Shown in pieces: positions 32,611 to 41,979 of a stretch of 64,000 bases of DNA. The notes beneath the pieces are model-generated. The model saw only the letters and a list, made by a program, of their open reading frames with translations, did not search any database and had not been told where the DNA came from. The DNA is from Anaerocolumna sp. AGMB13020 (GTDB taxonomy: Bacteria; Bacillota; Clostridia; Lachnospirales; Lachnospiraceae), in contig NZ_CP136910.1 in the NCBI RefSeq assembly GCF_033100115.1, positions 1,054,001 through 1,118,000 on the forward strand. The letters are read 5' to 3'. Both the position numbers and the translations under genes were made by a program. Numbering within the stretch: the first letter of the stretch is position 1; the number at the start of each line of letters is the position of its first letter.

Positions 32611-33609
32611 TTACCAGGTTTTCAGATCCGAGGTGTTGAATATCCATTCAGGCGTTATCAAGGAGCCTTCTATCTCAGCAGAAAACCACGGCGAGTTCTC
32701 CTTATCGCCTTTTAAGATCTGGATATCCTGAGCAGGCATATAGCTTTGTGCCAGCATGAATATTTTCTCACCGGTACTTTCCTTTACTGCCATATCCACT
32801 ACGATAACACAATGTCCCGGAGCCCCCCCCTGTATAAACACATCTCCAATTGCTAATTCCTCATATGGTTTTGCAATCAATTCCTTTTCCAGGGACAATG
32901 TAGAGGCATAGGCATAAACAATATCCAGGTATTTCTGAAAACTTTCATAGGAGCGGTTGTTTTTACTGTTCGGATACCAGGATACATTATTATCCTTTAC
33001 GGATATTCCCTTTCCGTCGGCCCATTTCGAAAATTCCGCCTTAAAACCGCTTACAAAATTGAAATGAATTCTATCAAACTGCTCCGTTTCATAAAGGTAT
33101 TCCGCCCTTAAGCGTATAACCCCATCAGCGCACTGCTGTAAGTCCCGGTCACCTAAGGTAAAATCGACCACGGCTAAATAAACCTCTTTGCGTTTTTCTC
33201 TTCCATCATAATATTTCACTTTCGTACCATCCGGTTTCAGGGATAGATTCTGAAGATAAAAGCCAAAAGAGTCCTCTTCCGCTTCCACTCTCTTATAACC
33301 GTCAGGTACATTAAATCTTTCAAGGATAGTCGTTCCCTCCGTAACTATTATGGCTTCCGTGGGTACCTGTGTTGTTAAAGCTTCTGTAGGTATAGTATTG
33401 GTAACAGCTGTGACAGCTTCTGTGGGTACGGCTTCAGGCGTCACGGTTACCGATGGTTCTACCTTATTGTCTGTGCTATCCCCGGTTGTTGTTTTCTCTG
33501 TCAACTCAGCAGAAGGTTCATTGGAACTATCAGAGGTACAGGCCGTCAGTATTAAAATACTGAACAAGGTCAAAAGTAGAAATCTTATTGTCTTCTTATA
33601 GTCTCTCAT
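32611..33609 (-). CDS. DUF4846 domain lipoprotein
   Basis: 332 aa. Signal peptide ending LTAC (lipobox at about residue 24), then a Thr/Val/Glu-rich linker to about residue 98. The remaining 235 residues match DUF4846: RFNVPDGYKRVEAEEDSFGFYLQNLSLKPDG, YYDGREKRKEVYLAVVDFTLGDRDLQQCADGVIRLRAEYLY and GDVFIQGGAPGHCVIVVDMA. The family has a papain-like Gly-His pattern (GAPGHCVIV) but no known activity. GGAGG ribosome site. Together with the next gene it forms a short minus-strand pair. Confidence 0.82.
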   Translation of the reverse strand: MRDYKKTIRFLLLTLFSILILTACTSDSSNEPSAELTEKTTTGDSTDNKVEPSVTVTPEAVPTEAVTAVTNTIPTEALTTQVPTEAIIVTEGTTILERFNVPDGYKRVEAEEDSFGFYLQNLSLKPDGTKVKYYDGREKRKEVYLAVVDFTLGDRDLQQCADGVIRLRAEYLYETEQFDRIHFNFVSGFKAEFSKWADGKGISVKDNNVSWYPNSKNNRSYESFQKYLDIVYAYASTLSLEKELIAKPYEELAIGDVFIQGGAPGHCVIVVDMAVKESTGEKIFMLAQSYMPAQDIQILKGDKENSPWFSAEIEGSLITPEWIFNTSDLKTW

Positions 33610-33630
33610 GGTTTCCCTCCTTCTTATGAA

Positions 33631-34302
33631 TCATTTTCTTTTTTTATTTACAACGGCTGTTATCCAATTGGGTGCATATGCTGAAGTACAGCCCTTTGGA
33701 ACCTTCAGCTCCCGGTATACGCCTAAGCTTTCTCCCAGTAACATACACTGTTCTGTATAACGGGGGTAACATATCCCGATTTCGCACAGGGCATGATTCA
33801 TTGCCCATTGTTTCCCGGCAGATGCAGTTTGGATCTCTGCTTTCACTATTGCAAGCAGCCTGTCAAGCTCCTCGTCAGCCAGATTGCCTTCCGCAACTCT
33901 GTGTACAACAAGATTCCAGCCCGCCCTTCCAAGGTTATCCTTAGTGGAAATTGTCCATTCTTTTTCAAGGACCTCTGCCTCTTTATGATAACAGATAACT
34001 TCACCAATAAATTTATCTATCAGATCAGGATATATCAGCTCCTCTGTCATTTCCCGTACTTCCTTAAGACTCAGTTTCTGAACCTCAAAGCTCATGCATG
34101 CAAGCCACCTGGCTTCTGTGTTGCCGGTGTGCCAAAGTTCAACTGCCAGTTCATTATTTTTTCCCGTCTGCTTGGCTAATTTACGAAGATCTCCCAGCAG
34201 GACACCGTAAGTATTCTCACCGGCACCATTTTTAATATACATTTGCTTCCGTTTATCATTACCTGTTTCTCGAAGTTTAGCAAGTATTTCATTCGCTGTC
34301 AT
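33631..34302 (-). CDS. AlkD-like DNA alkylation repair protein
   Basis: 223-aa all-helical HEAT-like repeat protein of the AlkD family. Recognisable: LGDLRKLAKQTGKNNELAVELWHTGNTEARWLACMSFE, DNLGRAGWNLVVHRVAEGN and WAMNHALCEIGICYPRY. Members recognise or excise bulky N3/N7-alkyl purines; this short form belongs to the AlkD2-like set whose activity is less clear. Ribosome site AAAAGGAGCG. Own promoter at 34387-34415. Confidence 0.82.
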   Translation of the reverse strand: MTANEILAKLRETGNDKRKQMYIKNGAGENTYGVLLGDLRKLAKQTGKNNELAVELWHTGNTEARWLACMSFEVQKLSLKEVREMTEELIYPDLIDKFIGEVICYHKEAEVLEKEWTISTKDNLGRAGWNLVVHRVAEGNLADEELDRLLAIVKAEIQTASAGKQWAMNHALCEIGICYPRYTEQCMLLGESLGVYRELKVPKGCTSAYAPNWITAVVNKKRK

Positions 34303-34386
34303 ATTCTCACGCTCCTTTTCTTTAGCTTACTCCAGCATGGGTTATATTATCCATACAGGGGTCTTTTCCTGCCAATACTTATATTT

Positions 34387-34415
34387 ATTATATCCAATGC
34401 TTTTGTATATCGCAA
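34387..34415 (-). promoter_or_regulatory. promoter of the AlkD-like gene
   Basis: Minus strand TTGCGA, 17-bp spacer, TATAAT. It lies in the 503-bp gap 34303-34805; the rest of that gap (34420-34680) is AT-rich with no gene or clear structure before the terminator at 34683. Confidence 0.6.
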
Positions 34416-34682
34416 GCTTGCTCTTTTTTGATATTGCTATTCAAGCCTTTACTATATACAATGAAGGATAATACGAATTATCACCTGATACCTTTAAGGT
34501 CATAAAATTTTAACTATTAAAGAGGCGGCAAACTATTCTGCAAAAGTTATGATACCAGCGTAAAAATCTCAGGATATGCGTCAATTTACCTGGAAGGTAA
34601 TATTCATATTGATTAATTTCATTTGTTAGCATGTATTTCTTACTAAAAATCCAAGAACAGCATCTGTTTTTTATCATACTAA

Positions 34683-34736
34683 AAAATCCATGAATACATT
34701 GGAGGCAAAATGCCGCTCCAGTGTTTCATGGATTTT
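34683..34736 (-). terminator. terminator of the DUF2264 gene
   Basis: Long hairpin with a 12-bp outer stem AAAATCCATGAA / TTCATGGATTTT and an inner paired part (TTGGAG / CTCCAG), 70 bp past the stop. Confidence 0.8.
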
Positions 34737-34805
34737 AATTACTAATCTGACTATCATTCATTTACCCGGGGAAGAACTGTGACAAACGTGATAACTTATC
34801 TGCGA

Positions 34806-36860
34806 CTACAGCTGCAGATTTCCTTCAATTCCCTCAAATTCAATCACTTTTTGGCTTCCGTCTTTCATAAACAGGGTAACCGGTCCATACCCACCGCATT
34901 TTTCTTTATCCGTATACTCAACAGAAGCAATTGGGAATAATTCATCTTCGCTAAAATCCTCCAGGCTTTCTTTGGTAATTACCTGGGAAATCATAATATA
35001 AGGTTCATAACCATACTGTTTCTTACTGGTTTGTTTTCCATAGACCACAATGGATTTCTCAGAATCCGGATTGGTTCCTTCGCTGTGCAGTAGTCCAATT
35101 TCTTCCCATCCGTCATACAGGGTCATAGCAAGCTGTTTCTCTCTGCCGGTAAAATCATGACCTTTTAAGATAATGGCTTTTGCATTTTCTCTTTCCAACT
35201 GTATAACTTCGGTTCCGTTATCCGGAAAACCATAAGCACCTAACGTCATGGAAACCGGTCTGCGATGGAGTTTAAGCTTATCTGCTCTTACAATTCCGTG
35301 AGCAACAGGAAAATCCGCAAGATTTACTGCCTGAATCCAGGTGCATTCTTTGGATATCTCATAATTAAAATATTGTCTGCGGTAGAGAATTCCTTCTTTT
35401 TCTCCATGCCAGAAGGTAACATTTGCCTTTTGATAAGACCCGGTTGTGATATCCTCCAGTACATACTGCTGCGCCTCCACTGCTTTAGAAGGTGCTGATT
35501 CCCAGGGATATTTCGTATTAAAGCACAGCTTGGAATAATTCCACATACCATGTTCGTCTCCGCAGTTTCTTACTACCTTTCCGGTTCTAAGAATAGTCTC
35601 ACCGTTGGCTTCATGGTTTGTAAAGCAAAGTGCCGGACCATTGAGTATCGTCTCCTTAATTTCCCTTTCTTTCAGCTTATCCCAGGTCCCGTTATTTTCT
35701 TTCACTGTCCAGAAGGGATGTTCGGCAGGCAGATGGAGGCATAGAAAAGCTTTCCCCAGCCAGAAGGGTGATTCGGCACAGGAATATCCCTGTACTAAAG
35801 GTGTAAACTGCCCATAAAAGCCCAAGGTCGGAATACCTTCGAACAGAAAATCCTCCCTGGTCAGAAATTGCAGCAGGGAGCCGGATGCAATACGCCTTGC
35901 CCTTCCGGGGTCCGCTGTGGAAGCTTTCAGTAACATGTTTCCATCAAAAGCACTGGTAGCGGCATTTCGATAGATATTGCTTCTCCCCCACATATTGGTA
36001 AATCCGTCGCGGTCAAAGAAATCTCCATAGGTCTCCATCAGTTTATTGGAGTTCTCTTCGAACTTCTTAGCCAGGTACGGCTCTTTTTCATAACCATACC
36101 AGAGATTCCAGATGGGTGTATATACATTAAACGCCCAGCAGGAATAATAATCAAAGGAATGCCCGTCACGATACCAGCCGTCACCTGCATAGAAGTTTAA
36201 AATTGCCTGACCATGATCTCTCATAATATCTTCATCTATGGGGTAGCCTTCGCTATATAGAAAAGCCATATCCAACATGTTAAAAAGGCGCCAGTTCTGT
36301 GGAACTGTACTGGCATGGGCATAACTGGTCAAAAATCCTGCAATGGTATCCTTTTGTTCCTTTGTATAGGTATCCCAGATCTCTGCTTTGCTGCTCCAGA
36401 GGCACACTACCAAAGCACAGGTCTCTACTGTCTGCTGGAAGGTTCGGAAGGGGTCCTTGCTCTCTGCCAATTCCAGCTGTTCCTCATAACTTCCTACAGA
36501 ATTGCTGTCTCCTTTGGTACAGGCACGCAATACCTGCTCTTTATAATAATCCCTGATTTTATAATTGCATACCGTAAGCTCCGGATTATCATGAATCAAT
36601 GGTGCTGCCAGGAAAAATGATCTAGCCAGTCCTTCAAATATCTCTGCTTTTCGTTCCACCTTTAATTGAGCTTCTGAGGCATTCTTATGCGGATAAGTAA
36701 CTTCCGTCTCCTTTCTTGGCATAACAATGGGATCATGTATTGATTTCAAGTTCTTAAAAATTCCGGTTAAAAGATACTCCCCGGCTTCTATCCAGCTTTC
36801 TCTGGTAAGCCCTGTAAAGGGGCTAAGTGCATAATCTAATGTTTTTGGCTGAAATACCAT
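34806..36860 (-). CDS. DUF2264 protein (GH154-like alpha/alpha-barrel hydrolase)
   Basis: 684 aa with no signal peptide. The first 370 residues match DUF2264: MPRKETEVTYPHKNASEAQLKVERKAEIFEGLARSFFLAAPL, FRTFQQTVETCALVVCLW, WRLFNMLDMAFLYSEG and GDGWYRDGHSFDYYSCWAFNVY, an (alpha/alpha)6-barrel pattern. The C-terminal half is beta-rich. Some DUF2264 proteins have been placed in CAZy family GH154 with beta-glucuronidase activity; that the present one has it is inference. It lies alone with its own terminator, between AlkD and ClbS genes, but in the same region as the GH115 glucuronidase. Confidence 0.78.
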   Translation of the reverse strand: MVFQPKTLDYALSPFTGLTRESWIEAGEYLLTGIFKNLKSIHDPIVMPRKETEVTYPHKNASEAQLKVERKAEIFEGLARSFFLAAPLIHDNPELTVCNYKIRDYYKEQVLRACTKGDSNSVGSYEEQLELAESKDPFRTFQQTVETCALVVCLWSSKAEIWDTYTKEQKDTIAGFLTSYAHASTVPQNWRLFNMLDMAFLYSEGYPIDEDIMRDHGQAILNFYAGDGWYRDGHSFDYYSCWAFNVYTPIWNLWYGYEKEPYLAKKFEENSNKLMETYGDFFDRDGFTNMWGRSNIYRNAATSAFDGNMLLKASTADPGRARRIASGSLLQFLTREDFLFEGIPTLGFYGQFTPLVQGYSCAESPFWLGKAFLCLHLPAEHPFWTVKENNGTWDKLKEREIKETILNGPALCFTNHEANGETILRTGKVVRNCGDEHGMWNYSKLCFNTKYPWESAPSKAVEAQQYVLEDITTGSYQKANVTFWHGEKEGILYRRQYFNYEISKECTWIQAVNLADFPVAHGIVRADKLKLHRRPVSMTLGAYGFPDNGTEVIQLERENAKAIILKGHDFTGREKQLAMTLYDGWEEIGLLHSEGTNPDSEKSIVVYGKQTSKKQYGYEPYIMISQVITKESLEDFSEDELFPIASVEYTDKEKCGGYGPVTLFMKDGSQKVIEFEGIEGNLQL

Positions 36861-37336
36861 CTGCTTATCCTTCCCTTCTCCTTACATTTTGGTACTGCTT
36901 GTCCATCTATAGCTATTTTATCCGGTATACGCTATAATACCAATTAATCTAAAAAGGCTGTATTTCTTCCATTGTATAGCTTTTGGGATTTATTTTAAAT
37001 GACTAATTCTATTATTTACTAACCTTTTCTGCTTTTATTGGTAGATGAATAGCGAAATCTCTATTGCCCTTCTGCAATAAGCAAAGGGACCGGATTAAAA
37101 TATTTAAACTTGACCTGATGATGTCAACTTTAACAGGTTATAATTAAGACCATGTGTGAACATGACCTGAAGGATAAAATGAACTTTCTGTTTTTAGGGA
37201 TTCATGTCATTTATTGCACAGGCCTTGTTATTTTATGTATAAAAAAAAGCAGCGAGTTTTGCTGCCGTATATCTGATGGCAGGAGCGTTTTTTTGCCCAG
37301 CTATTATTAATCACGTTGATTGAGAGGAATTAAAAT
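36861..37336. other. divergent intergenic region (DUF2264 / ClbS genes)
   Basis: 476 bp, no gene seen. An extended -10 (TGG TATTAT, minus strand, 36934-36942) may serve the DUF2264 gene. On the plus side are a TATAAT at about 37139, an inverted TTGAC/GTCAA repeat (about 37109-37126) and a TGACCTGA sequence found twice (about 37110 and 37163). A short GCAGC/GCTGC hairpin with eight T on the minus strand (about 37242-37267) could stop antisense transcription coming through clbS. Confidence 0.4.
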
Positions 37337-37864
37337 ATGCAAGAGTATGTGGATACAGCTGCTTTGATATCTGAAATTAAGAAAACAGCTTCATTATTCA
37401 TAGCAGAGTTTGATGGAATATCAGAAGCAGACAAGTCTCTGCGGTTAGAAGAAGTTGACCGGACACCTCAGGAGCTGATTGCCTATCAGCTGGGTTGGAT
37501 GAATTTGCTCCTCAATTGGGACCGGGACGAACTGGACGGTAAGGAGGTGATTACACCTTCCCCCGGCTATAAATGGAATCAGCTGGGCGGGTTGTACCAA
37601 AGCTTTTATGAGCAGTATCAGGAACAATCTCTGGCTCAGCTAACAGCCTTATTTGTTTCAACCGTAGATCGACTCACTCAATGGGTGAACGATTTAAGCA
37701 CGGAAGAGTTATTTCATCCCGGCGGCAGGAAGTGGGCAGCCTCAACTCCTTCTAACTGGCCAATCTGGAAATGGGTGCATATCAATACCGTAGCACCTTT
37801 CAAATCCTTCCGCAGTAAAATTCGTAAGTGGAAGAAGCTGTACCTTGTTAAAACTCCCAGGTAG
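37337..37864 (+). CDS. ClbS/DfsB family four-helix bundle protein
   Basis: 175 aa of the ClbS/DfsB (DUF1706) family, DinB-like helical bundles; ClbS protects colibactin producers by cyclopropane hydrolysis, but most members are uncharacterised. Motifs: DRTPQELIAYQLGWMNLLLNWD, PGYKWNQLGGLYQSFYEQY and NWPIWKWVHINTVAPFKSFRSKIRKW at the C-terminus. GAGAGGAATT ribosome site. Stand-alone gene between two convergent or divergent neighbours. Confidence 0.85.
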   Translation: MQEYVDTAALISEIKKTASLFIAEFDGISEADKSLRLEEVDRTPQELIAYQLGWMNLLLNWDRDELDGKEVITPSPGYKWNQLGGLYQSFYEQYQEQSLAQLTALFVSTVDRLTQWVNDLSTEELFHPGGRKWAASTPSNWPIWKWVHINTVAPFKSFRSKIRKWKKLYLVKTPR

Positions 37865-37917
37865 TTCCTATTTACATCCAACTTTTCTTAAAAACAATAT
37901 AAAGTTTTTTCATAGGT

Positions 37918-37961
37918 ATAAAGAAAAACGGATTCGCAGTCAGGCCATCCGTTTTCTTTAT
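37918..37961. terminator. bidirectional terminator between clbS-like gene and GH115
   Basis: 15-16 bp stem ATAAAGAAAAACGGAT / ATCCGTTTTCTTTAT with one bulged base and a 13-nt loop. Confidence 0.85.
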
Positions 37962-38002
37962 ATTATTTATTCCGTTGTGTTGAAACCCTGCATTTACTGC
38001 TC

Positions 38003-41000
38003 CTAACCTCTTTTCGAATCTTTCCAATCCGCATCCAGGGGCGGAAGTTCCTGACCTGAGGTGATATAAATCCTGTCTATTCTAAGCTCAGACTTTCTTG
38101 CCAGTATCCCGAATATATGCTCTCCTTTACTGAAATCAAAATGGGAGATACTGCACCAGTAGTATACCTGTGCGGTATTGTAGGTGTGCAGTTTTCCTTT
38201 CGAATACTGCTCAGATACTGGTTGTACCTTACCATCCAGTGTAAAATAGCAGGAATCTGATTTATCGTTATAATGTCTCAGCAGCAACCAGATTTGGTAA
38301 ACACCAGGGGTATTGATGTAAAGCTTATAATACATTCCAGGTGCAGTCTCAGCCTCTTCCCAGAACAAACCGGGAGCTGCCACCTGCATGGCAAGACCGG
38401 TTCTGCCATTAGTCTCTGCCTGTAAATGACTCCATAGCAGCTGCTTGTCCTCTGTACCAGCAGTCAGGAAAGCATTTTCTGAATTTTCCAGTGCATATTC
38501 TGCCTCAATTGCTATGATGCCCTTCTCCTCCAGAAAGCGTCCCGTTCCAAATGTCTCTATCATATCCTTCCTGGTACCATCTTTTCCAAGCAGCTCATAC
38601 CGTTTGGCTCCTAAGCCAGTCTGGGGACGCTCCAGATATTTAATAAATATCTGATTTATATAATTTTCAAAGAAATCTCTTGTTGCATAGAGAACATTTA
38701 AAGGAGGAACTTCCTCTGCTGCGGTTTGATAAAAATCCCTGCTGATTTCCTCCAGCTGATTCCAGTCAACCCCTGGCCCTTCCATCCCGCTCTCTGCTGT
38801 GAAAGCTCCTGATACACCACTGAATTTCGGTCCAAGGTTAGTGCTTTTTCTATTCCCGGTATAGAGCACAAACTTTGAAATCGTTACAAAATTATCCATC
38901 CTATAAAGCTTTAAGGTATGTACTCCTGTTGTCAGATAAGGAAGGTTTACATAGAGTTTCTCTCCGTTATTAAAGACACTCTCCTGCCAATTTCCTGTCC
39001 ATTCATCACGGGTTTCTGACTCGACCAGAAGAGGCTCCTCATTATCCAAACCAACCAAGAAACGAATCTGTCCCAAGGAATCCAGCGTAAGGAAACGATA
39101 TATTTCCAGAACATGAGAACCGCTGGTTTTCAAAAAGAAATTGTATTCCAGTCTTGGATCGTATACTATCGAGGAATTATATTCCATTGAATTGTACGCT
39201 GATTCTTTCAAGGCGCTATCTGCTACAGCTGAATCACCAAAAGTTTTTGTCCAAGCCATCATAGCTGCCCCTTCATGTCTTCCCATTCCAGGAACTGTTA
39301 CCCAACCGCTGTCAGTACTATTCCCAGTACTACTCCTGTTATTTTTGCCTACATTTTTCTGATACCCTTCTGCTGGAATGGACACATAGCCGTCTGCCTC
39401 TATATAGCCGGAAAAGTTCTCTGGCAGTTTAAGTTTATCCTCTATTCGTACCATTATGGGTATTTCCTTACCATTTCTGAGGTCATTTACGATAATGCTT
39501 CCTTGAATACCAGCGTATTTTTCAGGTTCTGTTACGGCTATCCGTATTCTTTCTTCGGTCCGAAGGATTCCTTCGGTTTCTGATATACTTATCCAGTTCA
39601 TGTTTTTTTCTGTTCTGATAACATAAGGAATTTCACCGTCTCCCTGATTCCCCAGCTCAATCCATTTCTGGGTCTGTCCATGGGGCGAGAATATCAAAGC
39701 CTCTTCTTCATTCCATAAATCCACCCGCAGACTGCTGCCTTCTATTTTAAGGGCAGGTTTTCTAACAGGATACATTGCGGCTGCCGGTGGCGGGAAACTC
39801 TCGGGGGTAAGGATTCCTTCCCACTTTCCCTCACTCATTTTCTTATCATAGAAATACAGCATCTGACGCTTTTGCTCCGTCATCCTGGCAGAAAGTGCCG
39901 TATATCTGTCTGCTGCCTGCATATTTCCTCTATCATAAGAGAGGACACTTCTATCTCCATAATAATACTCATGATTGGTATAGTAGGAGGCGTGAATTTT
40001 CATTAAAAATAGCTGAAAAAATCCTGCCTTTTCTTCTTGTGGCAGACTGTTAAGAATTGCATTTCCCCGTCTGAAGATATCCTCCAGCTTCTGCAATCTG
40101 CGGCCTGCTTCGTCTCCGTAACCAGTTTGTGAAAATATTCCAGATTTCATATGTTCTATTTTTCTTACATTGGTTACCTGGGCAAAGGTAGTGTATAGCT
40201 TTGCTGCCTCCAAGCCATGATTTCCCGAGAAGTTTTGATTGATCCAGTACTCTGTAAATTTACCGGCATCTCTTAGTATTTCACTGTCTTTACCGGCCTC
40301 CCAGCCACATCTTAAGAAGAACTCCATATCCTGTTCCACAGGTTTTAAGCCGCCTACATTGAGTACCCATATACTTCTTATTCCTGACTCATAGGCTTTT
40401 CTAAGTTCATTTCCAGTCTGTGCCAATGGTATGGAATTCAGGAAGAGGTAGCTCATAGCCGTACCGGGAGCAGCCCAATAGGAACTGTGAAAATACAGAC
40501 CGTTGCCGCCCTTCCTCTGCTTTTCTGCTTCATTTGGATAACGTCTCATATGACCGAAATTATCATTTGCCCAAATGAGAGTTAAGTCCTCTGGTACCTC
40601 TAATCCCTGATTGTAAAGGTCTAATACCTCCTTATAGGGCACAAAAGTCTGTAACGCTTTCTCTCCTTTCTCTGCACCCAGTACCTCTTTTAGAATTTGT
40701 CTCTGGTCTTTAATAACCTGACCTAAAAGAGCAACTTTGGCAGCTTTTTTCTCTTCCGGTGTTAGGTTCTTCGCTTCATCTATTGCCTTGGTATGGAATC
40801 CGGAATCATGGATTCCTCTCATTCCCATAGTGAAGCTTACTTCATACTCCTTGTTCTGTTCAACACTTTCCCTCCAATACTCTTTCAGGATCTCACGGTT
40901 TCTGCCTTCGAGGGAGTAATCATATACAGCATCTGTATAGCCCTTTTTTGTAATCCAGGGCAGCCACTCATTCTGATTGCTGCGCAGCAGCATATCGCAG

Positions 41001-41701
41001 TGTGAGGTTCCCACTACGACACCCATACGTTCTGCCAGCGCTCCATTCTCCTTATTCTCATTAAAATAATTTACATGCATGGCAGGCCAGATATAATTTG
41101 CCTTCAAACGAAGCAGCAGTTCAAACAGCCTGCCATAAGTAACAGGGCCAATGGTCCCGTCAGGTGTATGGAGCTTTGACCAGTCATTTAATTCCTCCTC
41201 ATCATTGATAAAGATTCCTCTGTACTTTACAGAAGGCCAGTCCGCTTTTCTGTAATCAGAAGGAAGTAGAAAGGAATCTTTTCTTTTCACCGGAATATCC
41301 GCCCAATAGTACCAGGGCGACACACCGATTTGCTCACATAAGTCATAAATGCCGAAGATGGTACCACGCCTGTCAGCTCCGATAATATAAAGAATATCAT
41401 CTGCGACTTCCTGAAGGTAAGCTTCCTGATGATAGGTTCCATCTGCTGCCTTTATTTTATCGAGGGACAGTTTTTTCTCCTTTATATGATCAGACAGTTC
41501 CACTAAAGCTCCAGCTGTACCAATTATAAGCTGGCTGTTATCAATCTGGTCTGTCATTACAGCCTCACAGCCAAACACAAGTTTAAGGTCTCTGATAAAA
41601 TTTTGGACAGCCAGCAAAACTCCGCTGTTTTCTCTCTCTGATATAAATATATATACGGTTTTATTTTTATGAAACAGTTCCATTGTCTTTTCTGTTTTCA
41701 T
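38003..41701 (-). CDS. GH115 xylan alpha-1,2-glucuronidase-like enzyme
   Basis: 1232 aa, in the normal range for GH115, which removes (4-O-methyl)glucuronic acid from xylan. Seen are the N-terminal domain with LIIGTAGALVELSD, the DILYIIGADRRGTIFGIYDLCEQIGVSPWYYWADIPVKR segment, the barrel region (KYRGIFINDEEELNDW, LKANYIWPAMHVNYFNENKENG, GVVVGTSHCDMLLR), TFVPYKEVLDLYNQG and WANDNFGHMRRYP, and a C-terminal GH115_C-like beta domain (about 1060-1225). No signal peptide, so probably intracellular. ATG at 41701 is preferred for its GAGAGGAGC site. Divergent AraC regulator upstream suggests substrate-induced expression. Confidence 0.9.
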   Translation of the reverse strand: MKTEKTMELFHKNKTVYIFISERENSGVLLAVQNFIRDLKLVFGCEAVMTDQIDNSQLIIGTAGALVELSDHIKEKKLSLDKIKAADGTYHQEAYLQEVADDILYIIGADRRGTIFGIYDLCEQIGVSPWYYWADIPVKRKDSFLLPSDYRKADWPSVKYRGIFINDEEELNDWSKLHTPDGTIGPVTYGRLFELLLRLKANYIWPAMHVNYFNENKENGALAERMGVVVGTSHCDMLLRSNQNEWLPWITKKGYTDAVYDYSLEGRNREILKEYWRESVEQNKEYEVSFTMGMRGIHDSGFHTKAIDEAKNLTPEEKKAAKVALLGQVIKDQRQILKEVLGAEKGEKALQTFVPYKEVLDLYNQGLEVPEDLTLIWANDNFGHMRRYPNEAEKQRKGGNGLYFHSSYWAAPGTAMSYLFLNSIPLAQTGNELRKAYESGIRSIWVLNVGGLKPVEQDMEFFLRCGWEAGKDSEILRDAGKFTEYWINQNFSGNHGLEAAKLYTTFAQVTNVRKIEHMKSGIFSQTGYGDEAGRRLQKLEDIFRRGNAILNSLPQEEKAGFFQLFLMKIHASYYTNHEYYYGDRSVLSYDRGNMQAADRYTALSARMTEQKRQMLYFYDKKMSEGKWEGILTPESFPPPAAAMYPVRKPALKIEGSSLRVDLWNEEEALIFSPHGQTQKWIELGNQGDGEIPYVIRTEKNMNWISISETEGILRTEERIRIAVTEPEKYAGIQGSIIVNDLRNGKEIPIMVRIEDKLKLPENFSGYIEADGYVSIPAEGYQKNVGKNNRSSTGNSTDSGWVTVPGMGRHEGAAMMAWTKTFGDSAVADSALKESAYNSMEYNSSIVYDPRLEYNFFLKTSGSHVLEIYRFLTLDSLGQIRFLVGLDNEEPLLVESETRDEWTGNWQESVFNNGEKLYVNLPYLTTGVHTLKLYRMDNFVTISKFVLYTGNRKSTNLGPKFSGVSGAFTAESGMEGPGVDWNQLEEISRDFYQTAAEEVPPLNVLYATRDFFENYINQIFIKYLERPQTGLGAKRYELLGKDGTRKDMIETFGTGRFLEEKGIIAIEAEYALENSENAFLTAGTEDKQLLWSHLQAETNGRTGLAMQVAAPGLFWEEAETAPGMYYKLYINTPGVYQIWLLLRHYNDKSDSCYFTLDGKVQPVSEQYSKGKLHTYNTAQVYYWCSISHFDFSKGEHIFGILARKSELRIDRIYITSGQELPPLDADWKDSKRG

Positions 41702-41814
41702 ACCTGCTCCTCTCTTGGTGCTTTTGAGCCACCTTAACTCAAGCTCCATGCAGCTTTTTCTTCATTAATTATTATTACATTACACTAATTTATTTAATTT
41801 AATTTTTTATTTTC

Positions 41815-41893
41815 TAACCCAATTACATTCCAACAATCCACCTTCCAACATAATAACCTTCCAAAACAATCACCTTTTCCTTTAACCCAATTA
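41815..41893. promoter_or_regulatory. iterated TTCCAA motifs framed by a direct repeat
   Basis: Three TTCCAA motifs at 41828, 41843 and 41859 (15-16 bp apart) lie between two copies of TAACCCAATTA (41815-41825 and 41883-41893). Candidate binding array for the AraC regulator in the GH115/araC divergent region. Confidence 0.45.
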
Positions 41894-41927
41894 TAGCGTT
41901 TTTTTATAACAATAATCTTTTATTATA

Positions 41928-41956
41928 TTGTTATATCCATTAATTTATTATACAAT
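41928..41956 (+). promoter_or_regulatory. promoter of the AraC-type regulator gene
   Basis: TTGTTA, 17-bp spacer, TACAAT, about 25 bp before the ATG with a GGAGGTAAGG ribosome site. Confidence 0.6.
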
Positions 41957-41979
41957 ATTGCTGTTATGGAGGTAAGGAT

